Below, piece after piece: positions 37,769 to 47,323 of a stretch of DNA of 64,000 nucleotides. Both the position numbers and the translations under genes were made by a program. Origin of the DNA: Acinetobacter baylyi DSM 14961 = CIP 107474 (GTDB taxonomy: Bacteria; Pseudomonadota; Gammaproteobacteria; Pseudomonadales; Moraxellaceae); the NCBI RefSeq assembly GCF_000368685.1, contig NZ_KB849627.1, positions 148,963 to 212,962 of the forward strand, written 5' to 3'. Numbering within the stretch: position 1 is the first letter of the stretch; the number at the start of each line of letters is the position of its first letter. The notes under the pieces are model-generated. The model ran no database searches, had not been told where the DNA came from, and was given only the letters and a program-made list of their open reading frames with translations.

Positions 37769-38560
37769 TTAATTTTTAGCACCGCCAAATGCAGTGTTGT
37801 AAGACACGTTATCAAACTGGGCAATACCCGCTAAAGCCGAAGCATTTGCACCGAAGAATTGACCTTGAACCACACCAGAGTTGTCGACACCAGCCGTACC
37901 GTTAGCCGTTGCCAAACCTGCAAACGCAGCAGTACCCGGGTTAAATGCCACACCATCTAGGCTTAACGATGAAACAGCTGTACCAGTTCCTGTAAGCGTT
38001 CCTTCAAGTGTGCCCGTGCCATAATTTGCAGTGAAGGTACCACTTAACAGATTGCTTGCAGAGCCGTTAATCCCTGCAACGGTATAAGTTGCAGTACCCG
38101 CGGTTGGAACAGTGGTATTGGTGTTATCACCCGCGTAGTAAACGGTATGGCTCGCGCTTGCCGGCGTGTCGCCCGCTTTCCACCATTCACCAAAATAGAC
38201 TTCCTGTGTGCCCACCTGACCAAAGTTAAAATTACCTAATGCACTGTGTGAAGGTGGCATTGCCGACACTGGAATATGCGAAATATTAAAGGTTTTGCTG
38301 CCAACCGTTACATTGGTGTTACTGGTTCCCTGAGCAGCAAAAGCCTGAGCCAAACCTTTTAACGAACTAAAACCTGTAAAAGCGTTATATGGCGCCCCCG
38401 CAGCTTGAACCGATACCGCCGCGACACCATCTGGATGGCTTGCATTGGCAGCAGCACCGATTTTGATGTTACTTTCATTACTCGAAATACCATCAATTCC
38501 TGCATAAGCAAATGCAGTTGAACAAGCAACAAGACCCAAGAACAATTGAGAGATTTTCAT
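37769..38560 (-). CDS. hphA: Hemophilin-type secreted hemophore (HphA-like)
   Basis: This 263-residue protein has a signal peptide cleaved near AFAYA. It lacks the lipobox Cys of Slam lipoprotein substrates, so it should be released. The N-terminal half is the heme-handling region, with several candidate His ligands (SHPDG, ISHIPVS, PPSHSALG). The C-terminal half is the Gly/Thr-rich eight-stranded TbpB-like barrel (GTFTANYGTGTLEGTLTGTGTAVSS, GVVQGQFFGANASALAG) that the Slam partner recognises. It sits between the TonB receptor and the Slam gene as in the A. baumannii hph locus. Confidence 0.88.
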   Translation of the reverse strand: MKISQLFLGLVACSTAFAYAGIDGISSNESNIKIGAAANASHPDGVAAVSVQAAGAPYNAFTGFSSLKGLAQAFAAQGTSNTNVTVGSKTFNISHIPVSAMPPSHSALGNFNFGQVGTQEVYFGEWWKAGDTPASASHTVYYAGDNTNTTVPTAGTATYTVAGINGSASNLLSGTFTANYGTGTLEGTLTGTGTAVSSLSLDGVAFNPGTAAFAGLATANGTAGVDNSGVVQGQFFGANASALAGIAQFDNVSYNTAFGGAKN

Positions 38561-38752
38561 TTGTTGTTACTCCATCTTTTTTAAAACTAAGTTATTGTTT
38601 AATTTAAAATAACGATTTCGCTATTTTTAGTTTATTGAGTAGGTCCAGCTGTAAACCCACTCAGTTTTTTTGTAAATAACAATCATTCAATATTATTATT
38701 TACGATTACCTGACTCCCCTTTTATGTATGTGTAGAGGGAATCAAATGCTGT

Positions 38753-41700
38753 TTAAAATTTGGTAGTCCAACTCATTTTCATCGTTCGGCCAGGTGCGGC
38801 CATGGCACTACGGGTTAAAGGATCGATATAAAACTGGTTAGAAAGATTACTGCCGACAAACTCAACCGTGTTGTAGTTATCGACCTGATAACGCGCATAG
38901 GCATCAAAAATCCACGTGTTATCCCAAGCCAAAGGCACATTAAGGTAATAGCCTTTATTGACGCTAGCATCATTGTTTTTGCGTAGCGGGCTTTCATAAG
39001 CTTTATAGAATGTTGCACGTGCACCAAGCTCTAACTTTTCATCAAAAAAGCGTGCGCCAAACAAACCATGGAAACTCAGTTCAGGTGTAGCCATGGTCAC
39101 CAAGTAGCCATTTGGGAAACCGTCATCAACACAACGCTGATACGGTTCACGGAACTCAAGGCCCTGCTCGGTTTGAACCGTGCCGCCTAAAATCATTTTG
39201 TTAATAGCACTATTGGTGTCACACACTTCATTTTTTAAGTTATAGGCCATGCTCAGGTCTGTGAAGAAACCACCATTATCAAAACGGCTTTGTAACTCTA
39301 GACCTGACAGCTTTTGCTCATCCATATTGGTAAAAATAAGGTTTTGGTCACGCTCAATCACATTTTTGGTTTTGTTGTAGTAATAGGCGAGCTTAATGTC
39401 GGCATTGCGCGCTGTACTGAACCAGTCACGCATGTCATAGACATAACCCACTTCGTAGTTAAAAGCATGTTCAGGTTTGATTGCTTGATATGGCAACATG
39501 GCAGAAAAACCGACAGTGCTTTCAAACAAACTTGGTAAACGATATTCCTCTGCATAGCGTGCATAAATTCTGCTGTTTGGCGTGAGATGAATAGAGGCGC
39601 CTAACTGCGGTGCCCAGCCACTATCTTTAACTTTGTCGGCAGACTCAACTGGAACTTGCTCTACCACCGACATAAAGTTCCCGCCAGTGACGACATACTT
39701 TTGTCCAGAGGCATTGAGCTGGTTTAAAGGATTATCGGCAAGCGACAATTGCCCATTCGCATCTGCTTTCCAGCTCAGCGTATTTTTCTGTGACCAGATC
39801 ATGTTATACAACGTGCTCTCTGATGCAGGCACAGTGTCGAGCTGCCCATCCCAATCAGGATTTTTTGTGGCATAGCGCTGTTTTAAAACATTGATTAAAC
39901 GCTGCTGAGTCGAGGTGTAACTCTCAGGCATGGTCTGATATTCAAAGGTATATTCTTTAAGCCTACTTTTTTTGGTAAACAGCGGATTTAAACTCGGGTC
40001 AATCTCGGTCTGCAAAGACTGATTTAAAAAGTCATCAACCGCCCAATACGAGCGATAACGCATGCCCGCATCAAAACTTAACCAAGACAGCGGCCGATAA
40101 TTAAAGTTAAAGTCGAACGTTTTTTCCTCACGGCGCCCTGCTCGTGGCAGCGCCTGATAGAGCGAATAACTTGGGCCAAATTCGCCATATATATCGTCGG
40201 ACGTCAGTTTTTCTTTTAGGAAACTTCCACCGAGTGTCAAATCAAGCTGGTCTAACAAACGGGTTTTATTACTGACCGTAATGCCTTTACGCGTATTGTC
40301 AGAATGGCTTATTGCCGTGTTAATAATGGTGTTATCTCGAAAATCGATTGTGGTTGGCCAGCCACCACGTGTGTAGGTCTGGCTTTCGGTGTCGGTTTGC
40401 CAAATGTTGGCATAGAAATCAACCCAGCGATTATTCTCAGGCTTAAACTTATATTCGAGGCTATAGGCTTTAGAGTGAATATTGCTTAAAGGCCACTGCG
40501 GAACCCCTAAGTCAGGCGTAATGCCCCAAACAATTCGAGACGGCATAATTTCACCAAAAATATTTTTGGTATCTCGGTAAGTCAGTTTGAGGGTCTGGTG
40601 ATCAGTTGGACGATAAGTCCCTTTTAATAACCACGACTCCATATGACTTGAAGTGTTGGGAACTTCATCGCCCGGTTGATAGGCATAAGCAAAGTAAGGA
40701 ATAAAATCGAGGCTACTGTCTGGCGTCGCTCGTTTATAGTAGCCCGCGCCATGGGTGCCCGAAAAATAGTTACCACGCTCACGTACTGCATAGACAGCCA
40801 GTAAATCAAATTTATCTTGCTTGGTGGCAATTGCCAGTCGGCCCGCTAAGTCATCGCCCGAAAAATGAGAGTTATCACTTCGGGCACGATTCTTTTTATA
40901 AATATCAGGGTCATATTTGGCCCCATTCCTGTCGATCCAAGGCGTGGTGTCATCATAGTTTTGGCCCACTTTACTCATGTCTGGCAAAGACGGATCAATG
41001 GAGTTGGTTGAGCCTTCTACTTTTAACTCGGCACCAAAAGACTTACCAGGACGAACAATGTCATCGGCCTCTAGCGTTTTAACGACTACACCACCACCTA
41101 CAGAAGTTGTGGTATTGCGCTCTAAAGATGGGCCTTTAATGACTTCAATGCCCGCAATGAGATTGGGGTCGATATAGTTTCGGTTGTTTACCCCATTGTA
41201 GCCACGCCATACGGCAATCGACTGTTCAGTGCCATCAATGGTTAAAGGCACACGACCAACGCCCTGCACACCACGTACACTTGGGTCGAGTGCGCCACTG
41301 TTGCGGGCATCGCCGCTATAGACTCCCACCATACCTTGTAAAACATCGGCTGGGTTGGTTCCTTTAAAACGTTCGACATAGTCTTTGCCCGCATAGACTG
41401 AAGAACGGTTTGCGTCATAAACTTTATTATAGCCTTCTGTGTCACGGTCTTCTTTGCCGTACACCACAATTGGCGTGAGTCGTACCGATGCATCTTCTTC
41501 AATGACAGCGCTACTTGGTGGCAGACTAACAGCCTGAACCTTAGATGAAGTGACGCGTGGTGTAGATTTTTTGCTGAGTGTGTAGCCCTGTCCAACCTTT
41601 ACAGCATTAAATTCAGTTGCTTTTAAAAGCTGCTCAAAACCTTGCTCGACAGCAAAATTGCCTTTTAAGCCTAGGCTATGCAACCCTTGGAGTTGCTGGG

Positions 41701-41926
41701 CATCCATTGCAATTGAAGTGCCTGATTGTTCGGCAAACTGATTCAGTACGTTAGCAAGACGGCCCGCAGGAATGTTATAGCTTTTAACTCCAGCTGTTTC
41801 TGCATAGGCCTGCTGCATAGGCAGCGTAACAAGTCCACCCATCGACACAGCATGTATCGCAAATGCCAGTGTTGAAAATCGAAAAATCGATCGATTCCGC
41901 TTTTGCCCTGTTCCCGCTTTTTTCAT
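38753..41926 (-). CDS. hphR: TonB-dependent hemophore receptor with STN signalling domain (HphR-like)
   Basis: This 1057-residue protein has a signal peptide (to about 43), an STN domain (about 48-100, IPAGRLANVLNQFAEQSGTSIAMDAQQLQGL) for contact with the anti-sigma factor, a TonB box region near LTPIVVYG, a plug (about 175-290) and a large barrel ending in MKMSWTTKF. STN-bearing receptors signal through FecR/FecI-type proteins, and both are encoded just upstream. A weak Fur-like sequence AATAAGAATCATT lies at 41949-41961, about 25 bp before the start. It should take heme from the secreted hemophilin. Confidence 0.9.
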   Translation of the reverse strand: MKKAGTGQKRNRSIFRFSTLAFAIHAVSMGGLVTLPMQQAYAETAGVKSYNIPAGRLANVLNQFAEQSGTSIAMDAQQLQGLHSLGLKGNFAVEQGFEQLLKATEFNAVKVGQGYTLSKKSTPRVTSSKVQAVSLPPSSAVIEEDASVRLTPIVVYGKEDRDTEGYNKVYDANRSSVYAGKDYVERFKGTNPADVLQGMVGVYSGDARNSGALDPSVRGVQGVGRVPLTIDGTEQSIAVWRGYNGVNNRNYIDPNLIAGIEVIKGPSLERNTTTSVGGGVVVKTLEADDIVRPGKSFGAELKVEGSTNSIDPSLPDMSKVGQNYDDTTPWIDRNGAKYDPDIYKKNRARSDNSHFSGDDLAGRLAIATKQDKFDLLAVYAVRERGNYFSGTHGAGYYKRATPDSSLDFIPYFAYAYQPGDEVPNTSSHMESWLLKGTYRPTDHQTLKLTYRDTKNIFGEIMPSRIVWGITPDLGVPQWPLSNIHSKAYSLEYKFKPENNRWVDFYANIWQTDTESQTYTRGGWPTTIDFRDNTIINTAISHSDNTRKGITVSNKTRLLDQLDLTLGGSFLKEKLTSDDIYGEFGPSYSLYQALPRAGRREEKTFDFNFNYRPLSWLSFDAGMRYRSYWAVDDFLNQSLQTEIDPSLNPLFTKKSRLKEYTFEYQTMPESYTSTQQRLINVLKQRYATKNPDWDGQLDTVPASESTLYNMIWSQKNTLSWKADANGQLSLADNPLNQLNASGQKYVVTGGNFMSVVEQVPVESADKVKDSGWAPQLGASIHLTPNSRIYARYAEEYRLPSLFESTVGFSAMLPYQAIKPEHAFNYEVGYVYDMRDWFSTARNADIKLAYYYNKTKNVIERDQNLIFTNMDEQKLSGLELQSRFDNGGFFTDLSMAYNLKNEVCDTNSAINKMILGGTVQTEQGLEFREPYQRCVDDGFPNGYLVTMATPELSFHGLFGARFFDEKLELGARATFYKAYESPLRKNNDASVNKGYYLNVPLAWDNTWIFDAYARYQVDNYNTVEFVGSNLSNQFYIDPLTRSAMAAPGRTMKMSWTTKF

Positions 41927-42065
41927 TTGCCCCGCCCCAGTAAATCGTAATAAGAATCATTCAATACAACTGATTAAAATGATCCATATTTATTGCTTCT
42001 ACTTACTATGACGAACGACTTTCAAAAAAGTGGAACCTAAAATTGAAAATAAATTTAATTTTTTA

Positions 42066-43082
42066 TTATTTTAAAGAAACCATGACCACAAACGGCATGA
42101 TTTGCTTAATTTTCAGGTCTGGAAAAACCGTAGCCAAAAGCTTAAGTGATTCTGTGGTTTGGTCTAAAGGCAACACAGCATTAACCCGTACATGTTGCAA
42201 TGCCGCATCATTAAAAATAATTTTGCCTTTGTAGTTGCGGTCTAACTCTTGTAGCACTTGATTCAATGGTAGGTTTTCTACCATAAGCTGATGCTTTTGC
42301 CATTTTTGCTGTTCGTTATAAATATTCAGTACAGGCAGTTTTTGTACACCATTTTTGTCCATTTTAATGGCTTGCCCTGCTTCAACAATGGCCTGACGAG
42401 TCGCGTGCAATTGGGTCGTTTTAACCTGTGTCGCTTCTACTTTTACCTTTGAGTGCAACATTTTGAGTTCAGTTGCCGAAGGGTCATAACTGACGCTAAA
42501 AGCTGTGCCGAGTGCCTGAATTTGCCCATGACTGGTTTTGACCAAAAACGGTCTGGTTTTATCTTTGGCAACATCAACATAAATTTGACCTTGCACCAAC
42601 TCAACCACTCGCTGGTTGGTTTTAAAATCAAGATTAACTGCGCTTTTACCGCGTAAAATTAAACGTGAACCATCTGGTAAGGTTTGCGTGGTCCACTGCC
42701 CCGATTGCCCTTGTATGTCGGCAGTCACATAGGCCACGGTGGTATCAGTTAAATAAAATAGCGCCCCACTCATGGCAACAAAGACAACGGCAAAAGCTGT
42801 TCCTGCCCGCAAATGTTTATAGGCTTTGCCTGAGTTTAGGCCAGCTTTAAGAGCAACCTTGGTGACTTTTTTATGTCCGCTGGTTTGGGAAAGTTTTTGA
42901 ATTGATCCAATACACTGTTCAATGTCAGCAGCCACTTGGCGATGTTGCTCACTGGTTTTCTTCCACTCTTCAAATTTTTGATTGGCGGTTTTTCGCGAGC
43001 GTTCATCATCCGAACTCAGTTGAACGATCCAATACGCGGCTTCTTCAACCAGTTGGTGATGTTTGCTTTTGTCCATAGCCAT
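42066..43082 (-). CDS. FecR-family anti-sigma factor
   Basis: This 338-residue protein has an N-terminal cytoplasmic region with the DUF4880 motif (EEAAYWIVQLSSDDERSRKTANQKFEEWKKTSEQHRQ), one membrane helix (about 92-112) and a periplasmic FecR domain (TLPDGSRLILRGKSAVNLDF) with a C-terminal STN-like segment (NLPLNQVLQELDRNYKGKI). It binds the sigma factor encoded next to it and receives the ligand signal from the TonB receptor. It starts immediately after the sigma-factor stop. Confidence 0.92.
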   Translation of the reverse strand: MAMDKSKHHQLVEEAAYWIVQLSSDDERSRKTANQKFEEWKKTSEQHRQVAADIEQCIGSIQKLSQTSGHKKVTKVALKAGLNSGKAYKHLRAGTAFAVVFVAMSGALFYLTDTTVAYVTADIQGQSGQWTTQTLPDGSRLILRGKSAVNLDFKTNQRVVELVQGQIYVDVAKDKTRPFLVKTSHGQIQALGTAFSVSYDPSATELKMLHSKVKVEATQVKTTQLHATRQAIVEAGQAIKMDKNGVQKLPVLNIYNEQQKWQKHQLMVENLPLNQVLQELDRNYKGKIIFNDAALQHVRVNAVLPLDQTTESLKLLATVFPDLKIKQIMPFVVMVSLK

Positions 43083-43604
43083 TTAAATGCAAGCGTCCAT
43101 GTCTTGTCGGTTTTGGTAGCACTGAATTAAGCAACTCGCCAAATATTTTTGAATCATTTTGGTCGACACATTTAAACGCTCGGCAATTTCTTTATGGGTA
43201 TAGCCTTCGAGGTAATGCAAAATAAAAGCTTGTTGTGCTTTTTCAGAAACCCCTTCGAGTGCTTTGCAAAGCTGGTTAATTGCTTGAATAATTTGCATTT
43301 GGTCTTCGGGTGAAGCCACTGCGTCAAGCATATATTTCATTTGACTCAAGCCATCTAAATAGGCCTGTTCAATGCGTTTACGGCGCACTTGGTCAATGAG
43401 CAGGTTTTTAGCAATCGAGGTTAAATAAGCACGCGGTTCCTTAATGCCGAATAGCTCGTCTCGGGTTTGTAGCAGTTTAATAAATGTGTCCTGAACCAGA
43501 TCTGCGGCCTGATCAGTATTACCTAATTTTTGTCTCAACCATTGGTGAAGCCAGCTTTGGTGACTTCTATATAACTGATCTACAAGTAAAGAAGTTTTGT
43601 TCAC
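43083..43604 (-). CDS. FecI-type ECF sigma factor
   Basis: This protein of about 173 residues has sigma region 2 (HQWLRQKLGNTDQAADLVQDTFIKLLQT...PRAYLTSIAKNLLIDQVRRKR) and region 4 (HYLEGYTHKEIAERLNVSTKMIQKYLASCL). It should direct transcription of the receptor operon when heme-hemophore is sensed. The frame opens up to 43652, but that opening ATG lies inside the Fur site, so I place the start at the GTG at 43604 (VNKTSLLVDQLY). A TTG five codons upstream, 9 bp after an AGG, is an alternative. Confidence 0.88.
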   Translation of the reverse strand: MNKTSLLVDQLYRSHQSWLHQWLRQKLGNTDQAADLVQDTFIKLLQTRDELFGIKEPRAYLTSIAKNLLIDQVRRKRIEQAYLDGLSQMKYMLDAVASPEDQMQIIQAINQLCKALEGVSEKAQQAFILHYLEGYTHKEIAERLNVSTKMIQKYLASCLIQCYQNRQDMDACI

Positions 43605-43635
43605 AGCAATTGGACTCAAAACAAGGAACCTAAAG

Positions 43636-43652
43636 ATGATAATAATTATCAT
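43636..43652. promoter_or_regulatory. Fur box upstream of the heme-locus sigma factor
   Basis: ATGATAATAATTATCAT is a perfect 8-1-8 palindrome and a close match to the Fur consensus. It lies just before the FecI start, so iron-replete Fur should repress the sigma/anti-sigma pair. Confidence 0.85.
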
Positions 43653-43932
43653 TTAAATAAGTCAAGCAGTAAATTAAATCTTAAGAAATGATCGAAATTT
43701 TTTTAAGCTGTATACATCAATGAAGTTCTGGCTTTAATATTATGACAGATCTAAACATTTACTACCTTCCTGTGCAGGTTCAGTCATCAAGAAACTTGAA
43801 CATACAACGTCCTTTAACTAAAAACACAAAAAATTTCTGCGTAATAAAATCATTGCCAATTTCACCCAGTAACTACATTTTGCCTTTATTAAGTGCAGCA
43901 GCCTGGCAAGCCAGTTGCCCCTTTGACTACTA

Positions 43933-44008
43933 CCAAGGTTGGGCGTGATTCGGGTCTGGATCTTCACTCCAAAATTTTAAAAGCCCTAATTGAAAGATTA
44001 GGGCTTTT
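43933..44008 (+). pseudogene. Decayed tRNA-Gly 3' end plus terminator (probable island scar)
   Basis: CCAAGGTTGGG, TTCGGGTCT and CTCCAAAATTTTAAAAG occur in the same order and close to the same spacing as in tRNA-Gly(GCC) and its downstream DNA at 32665-32719, and both copies end in a GAAA-loop stem with T-run. The 5' half is absent and the T-arm is degenerate, so this is not a working tRNA. It marks the right edge of the heme segment. The rest of the gap 43653-44231 holds a 68-codon frame across the scar (43742-43948) with no recognisable domain, and AT-rich DNA. Confidence 0.6.
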
Positions 44009-44231
44009 GTCTGATGAATTGGTCAAGTTTGGTTATTCAAAATAATCAAATTTCGTCTTAAAATGCTTTATTTTTCCCTATTCACCGCCAGAAAAGTCTA
44101 TATCTTTTAGATATTCCTAGATTTTGCTGTCATACATAGACCATTAAATTTGGAATGCTATCATACAAAAAGCAAATGACGCTTTTTTCAGATCCATTAC
44201 TTTTGTCTGATACGAAATATCTAAGCATTTT

Positions 44232-45668
44232 TTAAGATGCTAATGCCATTTTTTCAGCACGTTGTTGCAATTTTTTTACGGCCTCTCTAGCTTGGGCGGC
44301 CAGTTCTAAAATATCCAGATTAGGAACTTGATTATTTTCAATGACTGTTTTTCCACCAATCAACATATGTTTAATCTGTGCCTGACCACCACTGGCGACA
44401 GGCCCAATTGCTACATCATGCAACCCCATATAGCGTAGATCATTTAACTGATAAACCACCAAATCTGCTTGCTGACCTACCTCAAGTGTCCCGATTTCAT
44501 TGAGCCCTAAAACTTGTGCACCGCCGTGTGTTCCCCAACGAATCACATCCTCAATCGTCGCAGCATCAGCACCGCCCTCAAACAGACCACCTTCATATTT
44601 TGGCTTTGCCAGCATGCCCTTACGCGCACGCTGTAACATCCATGCTGCATGTGTTTCAGACAGCATATCTGCCGCTTCATTGGATGCTGCACCATCTACC
44701 CCAATTGAAATATTCATTCCAGCCTGCTCCAAAGCCACTAAATCGGCTATACCACTGCCTAGTCGAGCATTACTTTGAGGACAATGTGCAATACCCGTTT
44801 TCGTTTGTCCCAGAAGTTGAATTTCTTCGGGTAATAATTTCACCAGATGAGCAAACCAGACATCCTCACCTATCCAGTCATGTTCAGCGCAAAACTGAAC
44901 AGGCGTCATGCCAAATTTTGCACGTGCAGCATCCAGATAGTCGACCGTTTCAGATAAATGACTATGTAGACGAATACCCAGACGGCGAGCCACTTGTGCA
45001 GTTTCGCGTAATTGTTCTGGTGTAGTTGAATGCAGTGCTGTGGTGGGTGCCATCACAATCCGTTTAAATGCTTGCGGGCTATCATCATGGTACTTGCTCA
45101 CCAGACGCTCAACATCTGCAATCACACTGTCAAATTTCTCAGGACGTAAGGCCTGTGGAAGTTCTGCTTCAAGTCCACGGGTTAAAGTGCCACCACCACG
45201 ACATAAAATAAAACGTAGTCCCAATTGATCAGCTTCATCAAACAAAATTTCAGCACCATCAAACGGCATATTTGGCCAGTATAAATAGTGATGATCTGCA
45301 ACAGTTGCACAACCTGAGCGTAAGAGTTCAATCAACCCAATACGTGCTGCCAGTCGAAAGCTGTCTTCATCAAAGGCTCCGCGAAAGCGATATGGCGTAG
45401 ACGCAAGCCACGGCGTCAAACTCTGATTCAGTCCTTGCGGTTCGCCTTTTAATAAAGATTGAAACAAATGATGATGTGTATTCACCCATGCTGGATAAAT
45501 GGCACAATCTTTTGCATCAATAATAATTTCATCAGGCTGGGAATTGAGCGCAGAAGCCAATTCTGTGATTATTCCATTTTCGATACGTATGCAATCTGCA
45601 TTTGAACGTGCTGCATCACCCGCCAAACCTGTTAAAATCGAATGGGCATTTTTAATTAGATATTTCAT
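44232..45668 (-). CDS. 8-oxoguanine deaminase-like amidohydrolase
   Basis: This 478-residue protein has the metal-dependent amidohydrolase fold: NTHHHLFQSLLKG (His65/His67 of HxH), RLHSHLSETVDY, WFAHLVKL (His), HCPQSNARLGSG and IGVDGAASNEA (Asp). The sequence is closest to the 8-oxoguanine deaminase/hydroxyatrazine-type branch (ATZ/TRZ family), which deaminates 8-oxoguanine to urate, or related purines. It starts inside the permease stop (TGATG), so it is the last gene of an importer operon and probably acts on the imported base. Cytosine- or guanine-type substrates are alternatives. Confidence 0.8.
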   Translation of the reverse strand: MKYLIKNAHSILTGLAGDAARSNADCIRIENGIITELASALNSQPDEIIIDAKDCAIYPAWVNTHHHLFQSLLKGEPQGLNQSLTPWLASTPYRFRGAFDEDSFRLAARIGLIELLRSGCATVADHHYLYWPNMPFDGAEILFDEADQLGLRFILCRGGGTLTRGLEAELPQALRPEKFDSVIADVERLVSKYHDDSPQAFKRIVMAPTTALHSTTPEQLRETAQVARRLGIRLHSHLSETVDYLDAARAKFGMTPVQFCAEHDWIGEDVWFAHLVKLLPEEIQLLGQTKTGIAHCPQSNARLGSGIADLVALEQAGMNISIGVDGAASNEAADMLSETHAAWMLQRARKGMLAKPKYEGGLFEGGADAATIEDVIRWGTHGGAQVLGLNEIGTLEVGQQADLVVYQLNDLRYMGLHDVAIGPVASGGQAQIKHMLIGGKTVIENNQVPNLDILELAAQAREAVKKLQQRAEKMALAS

Positions 45669-46462
45669 CAGGATTGCTCACTTTCATGCCATTTATTTAA
45701 GAACATTTGGCTCAACATCGACATCAATATAAAGAGCACAAGCCCTGTGCAAGTAATTAGAAATAGCGCTGCAAACATGAGCGGTAAATCGAGTTGAAAG
45801 CCTGCCTGTAAAATCTGATAAGCCAGTCCAGCACTTGTCCCCCCCGTGCCTGCTACAAATTCGGATACCACGGCCCCAATTAGTGCCAAGCCACTAGAAA
45901 TACGTAGCCCACCAAAGAAATATGGCAAAGCATTCGGTACACGTAAACGCATTAAAACCTGCCAACGACTGGCTTTATTGATTTGAAAAAGATTGAGTAA
46001 ACCTGCATTGACACTACGTAAACCCAAGGTGGTGTTGGTCAAAATTGGGAAGATCGCAACCAACATGGCACAAACCACCAGAGCCAGAGTCGTATTTTGA
46101 ATCCAAATAATCACTAATGGTGCAATGGCGACAATGGGTGTAACCTGAAACAAAATCGCATAAGGCATAAAGCAAGCTTCTATCACTCGGCTTTGCACAA
46201 ATAAAAATGCAATCAGGGTTCCAATCACAACCGCACAAATAAATGCAAGCAAAGTAACTTTTAAGGTCACCCACAAACTACCAAAGAGTAGTCCTGATTG
46301 AGAAACCAGGGCATGACCAATATCTGTCGGCTTCGGGATTAGATAAACAGGAACATTCATTTGCTGCAAACTGATTTGCCAGATTAAAAGCAGAGTTACC
46401 CCCAAAGCCAGTGGTGCTGCAACACGACGAAACTTTGGATGATTCATTAATGGTTTAACCAT
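45668..46462 (-). CDS. ABC importer permease (SsuC/TauC/ThiX family)
   Basis: This 264-residue protein has about six membrane helices and the EAA-type loop (NASRWQVLMRLRVPNALPYFFGGLRISSGLALIGAVVSEF). I start at the ATG at 46462 because GGAGGAG precedes it; the ATG overlaps the end of the ATPase gene. It is the membrane part of the purine-type importer of this operon. Confidence 0.87.
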   Translation of the reverse strand: MVKPLMNHPKFRRVAAPLALGVTLLLIWQISLQQMNVPVYLIPKPTDIGHALVSQSGLLFGSLWVTLKVTLLAFICAVVIGTLIAFLFVQSRVIEACFMPYAILFQVTPIVAIAPLVIIWIQNTTLALVVCAMLVAIFPILTNTTLGLRSVNAGLLNLFQINKASRWQVLMRLRVPNALPYFFGGLRISSGLALIGAVVSEFVAGTGGTSAGLAYQILQAGFQLDLPLMFAALFLITCTGLVLFILMSMLSQMFLNKWHESEQS

Positions 46463-47276
46463 GATGCTCTCCTCCACTCGCTTGCTCTAAAATCTCAGAT
46501 AAATGCGCGCATTGCTTCATAAAAATATCAGACGTTCTAAAATGCTCATCACGATATTCTGGTCCTTCAATCGAAATATCAGCGACCACGCGTCCTGGTC
46601 GCGCACCCATAACAATGACGCGTGATGATAAAAACACGGCTTCATAAATACTATGCGTTACAAAAACGACCGTTAAATCACGCTCCGACCATAGTGTGCG
46701 AATATCACTGTCCAAACGATGACGCGTAAACTCATCCAATGCCCCAAAGGGTTCATCCATCAGTAATAAATCTGGTTCTGTTACCAATGCCCGTGCCAGT
46801 GAAGCACGCATTTGCATCCCCCCTGATAGTTCTTTTGGAAAAGATGCTCCAAACTTACCAAGACCTACAGAAGTCAGGGCTTCTGCAACTTTCTCATTAC
46901 TTGCGCTTTTAGCAACATGACGCAAATCTAGTGGCAAACGCACGTTATCCTGAATATTGGCCCAAGGCATCAGCGTCGCCTCTTGAAATACCATCGCCAT
47001 TTTGCACTGAGACTGCATATCTGTTTTACCATTCCAACGGACCTGTCCTGCTGATGGTTGTTCCAGATCTGCAAACATTTTAAGTAATGTACTTTTGCCG
47101 CATCCTGACGGCCCAAGTAGAGAAATAATTTCTCCACGCTGAATATCCAGATCAAAACGCTGTAAGGCATGTGTCCCATTTGGATAAATTTTTTCAACGC
47201 CACGAACCATTAACATCGGACTGACTGAATTCGGATGAACTTCAGTTTCCGTTAAAATCGATACTGCTGAATTCAT
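46455..47276 (-). CDS. ABC importer ATPase (SsuB/TauB family)
   Basis: This 273-residue ATPase has Walker A GPSGCGKST, signature LSGGMQMR and Walker B LLLMDEPFGALDEFTR. The start at 47276 (MNSAVSIL) has an AGAGGGG ribosome site; an ATG seven codons upstream does not. It energises the permease encoded downstream, with the binding protein encoded upstream. Confidence 0.9.
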   Translation of the reverse strand: MNSAVSILTETEVHPNSVSPMLMVRGVEKIYPNGTHALQRFDLDIQRGEIISLLGPSGCGKSTLLKMFADLEQPSAGQVRWNGKTDMQSQCKMAMVFQEATLMPWANIQDNVRLPLDLRHVAKSASNEKVAEALTSVGLGKFGASFPKELSGGMQMRASLARALVTEPDLLLMDEPFGALDEFTRHRLDSDIRTLWSERDLTVVFVTHSIYEAVFLSSRVIVMGARPGRVVADISIEGPEYRDEHFRTSDIFMKQCAHLSEILEQASGGEHHG

Positions 47277-47323
47277 AATTAGGTTCCCCTCTTGCATTGG
47301 TCTTTACTACCTAATCCATCAGC

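Noticed and set aside
41242..41595. 117-codon frame inside the TonB receptor
   Set aside because: It is an out-of-frame shadow of the receptor plug region with no independent signal.
43742..43948. 68-codon frame ending in the tRNA-Gly remnant
   Set aside because: It has no domain or good ribosome site, and its end lies inside the decayed tRNA sequence.
43933..43971. A functional second tRNA gene
   Set aside because: No 5' half, acceptor pairing or intact T-arm could be found, so it is only a remnant.
44516..45025. 169-codon frame on the plus strand
   Set aside because: It is fully antisense to the deaminase-like gene, whose motifs and operon context are clear.
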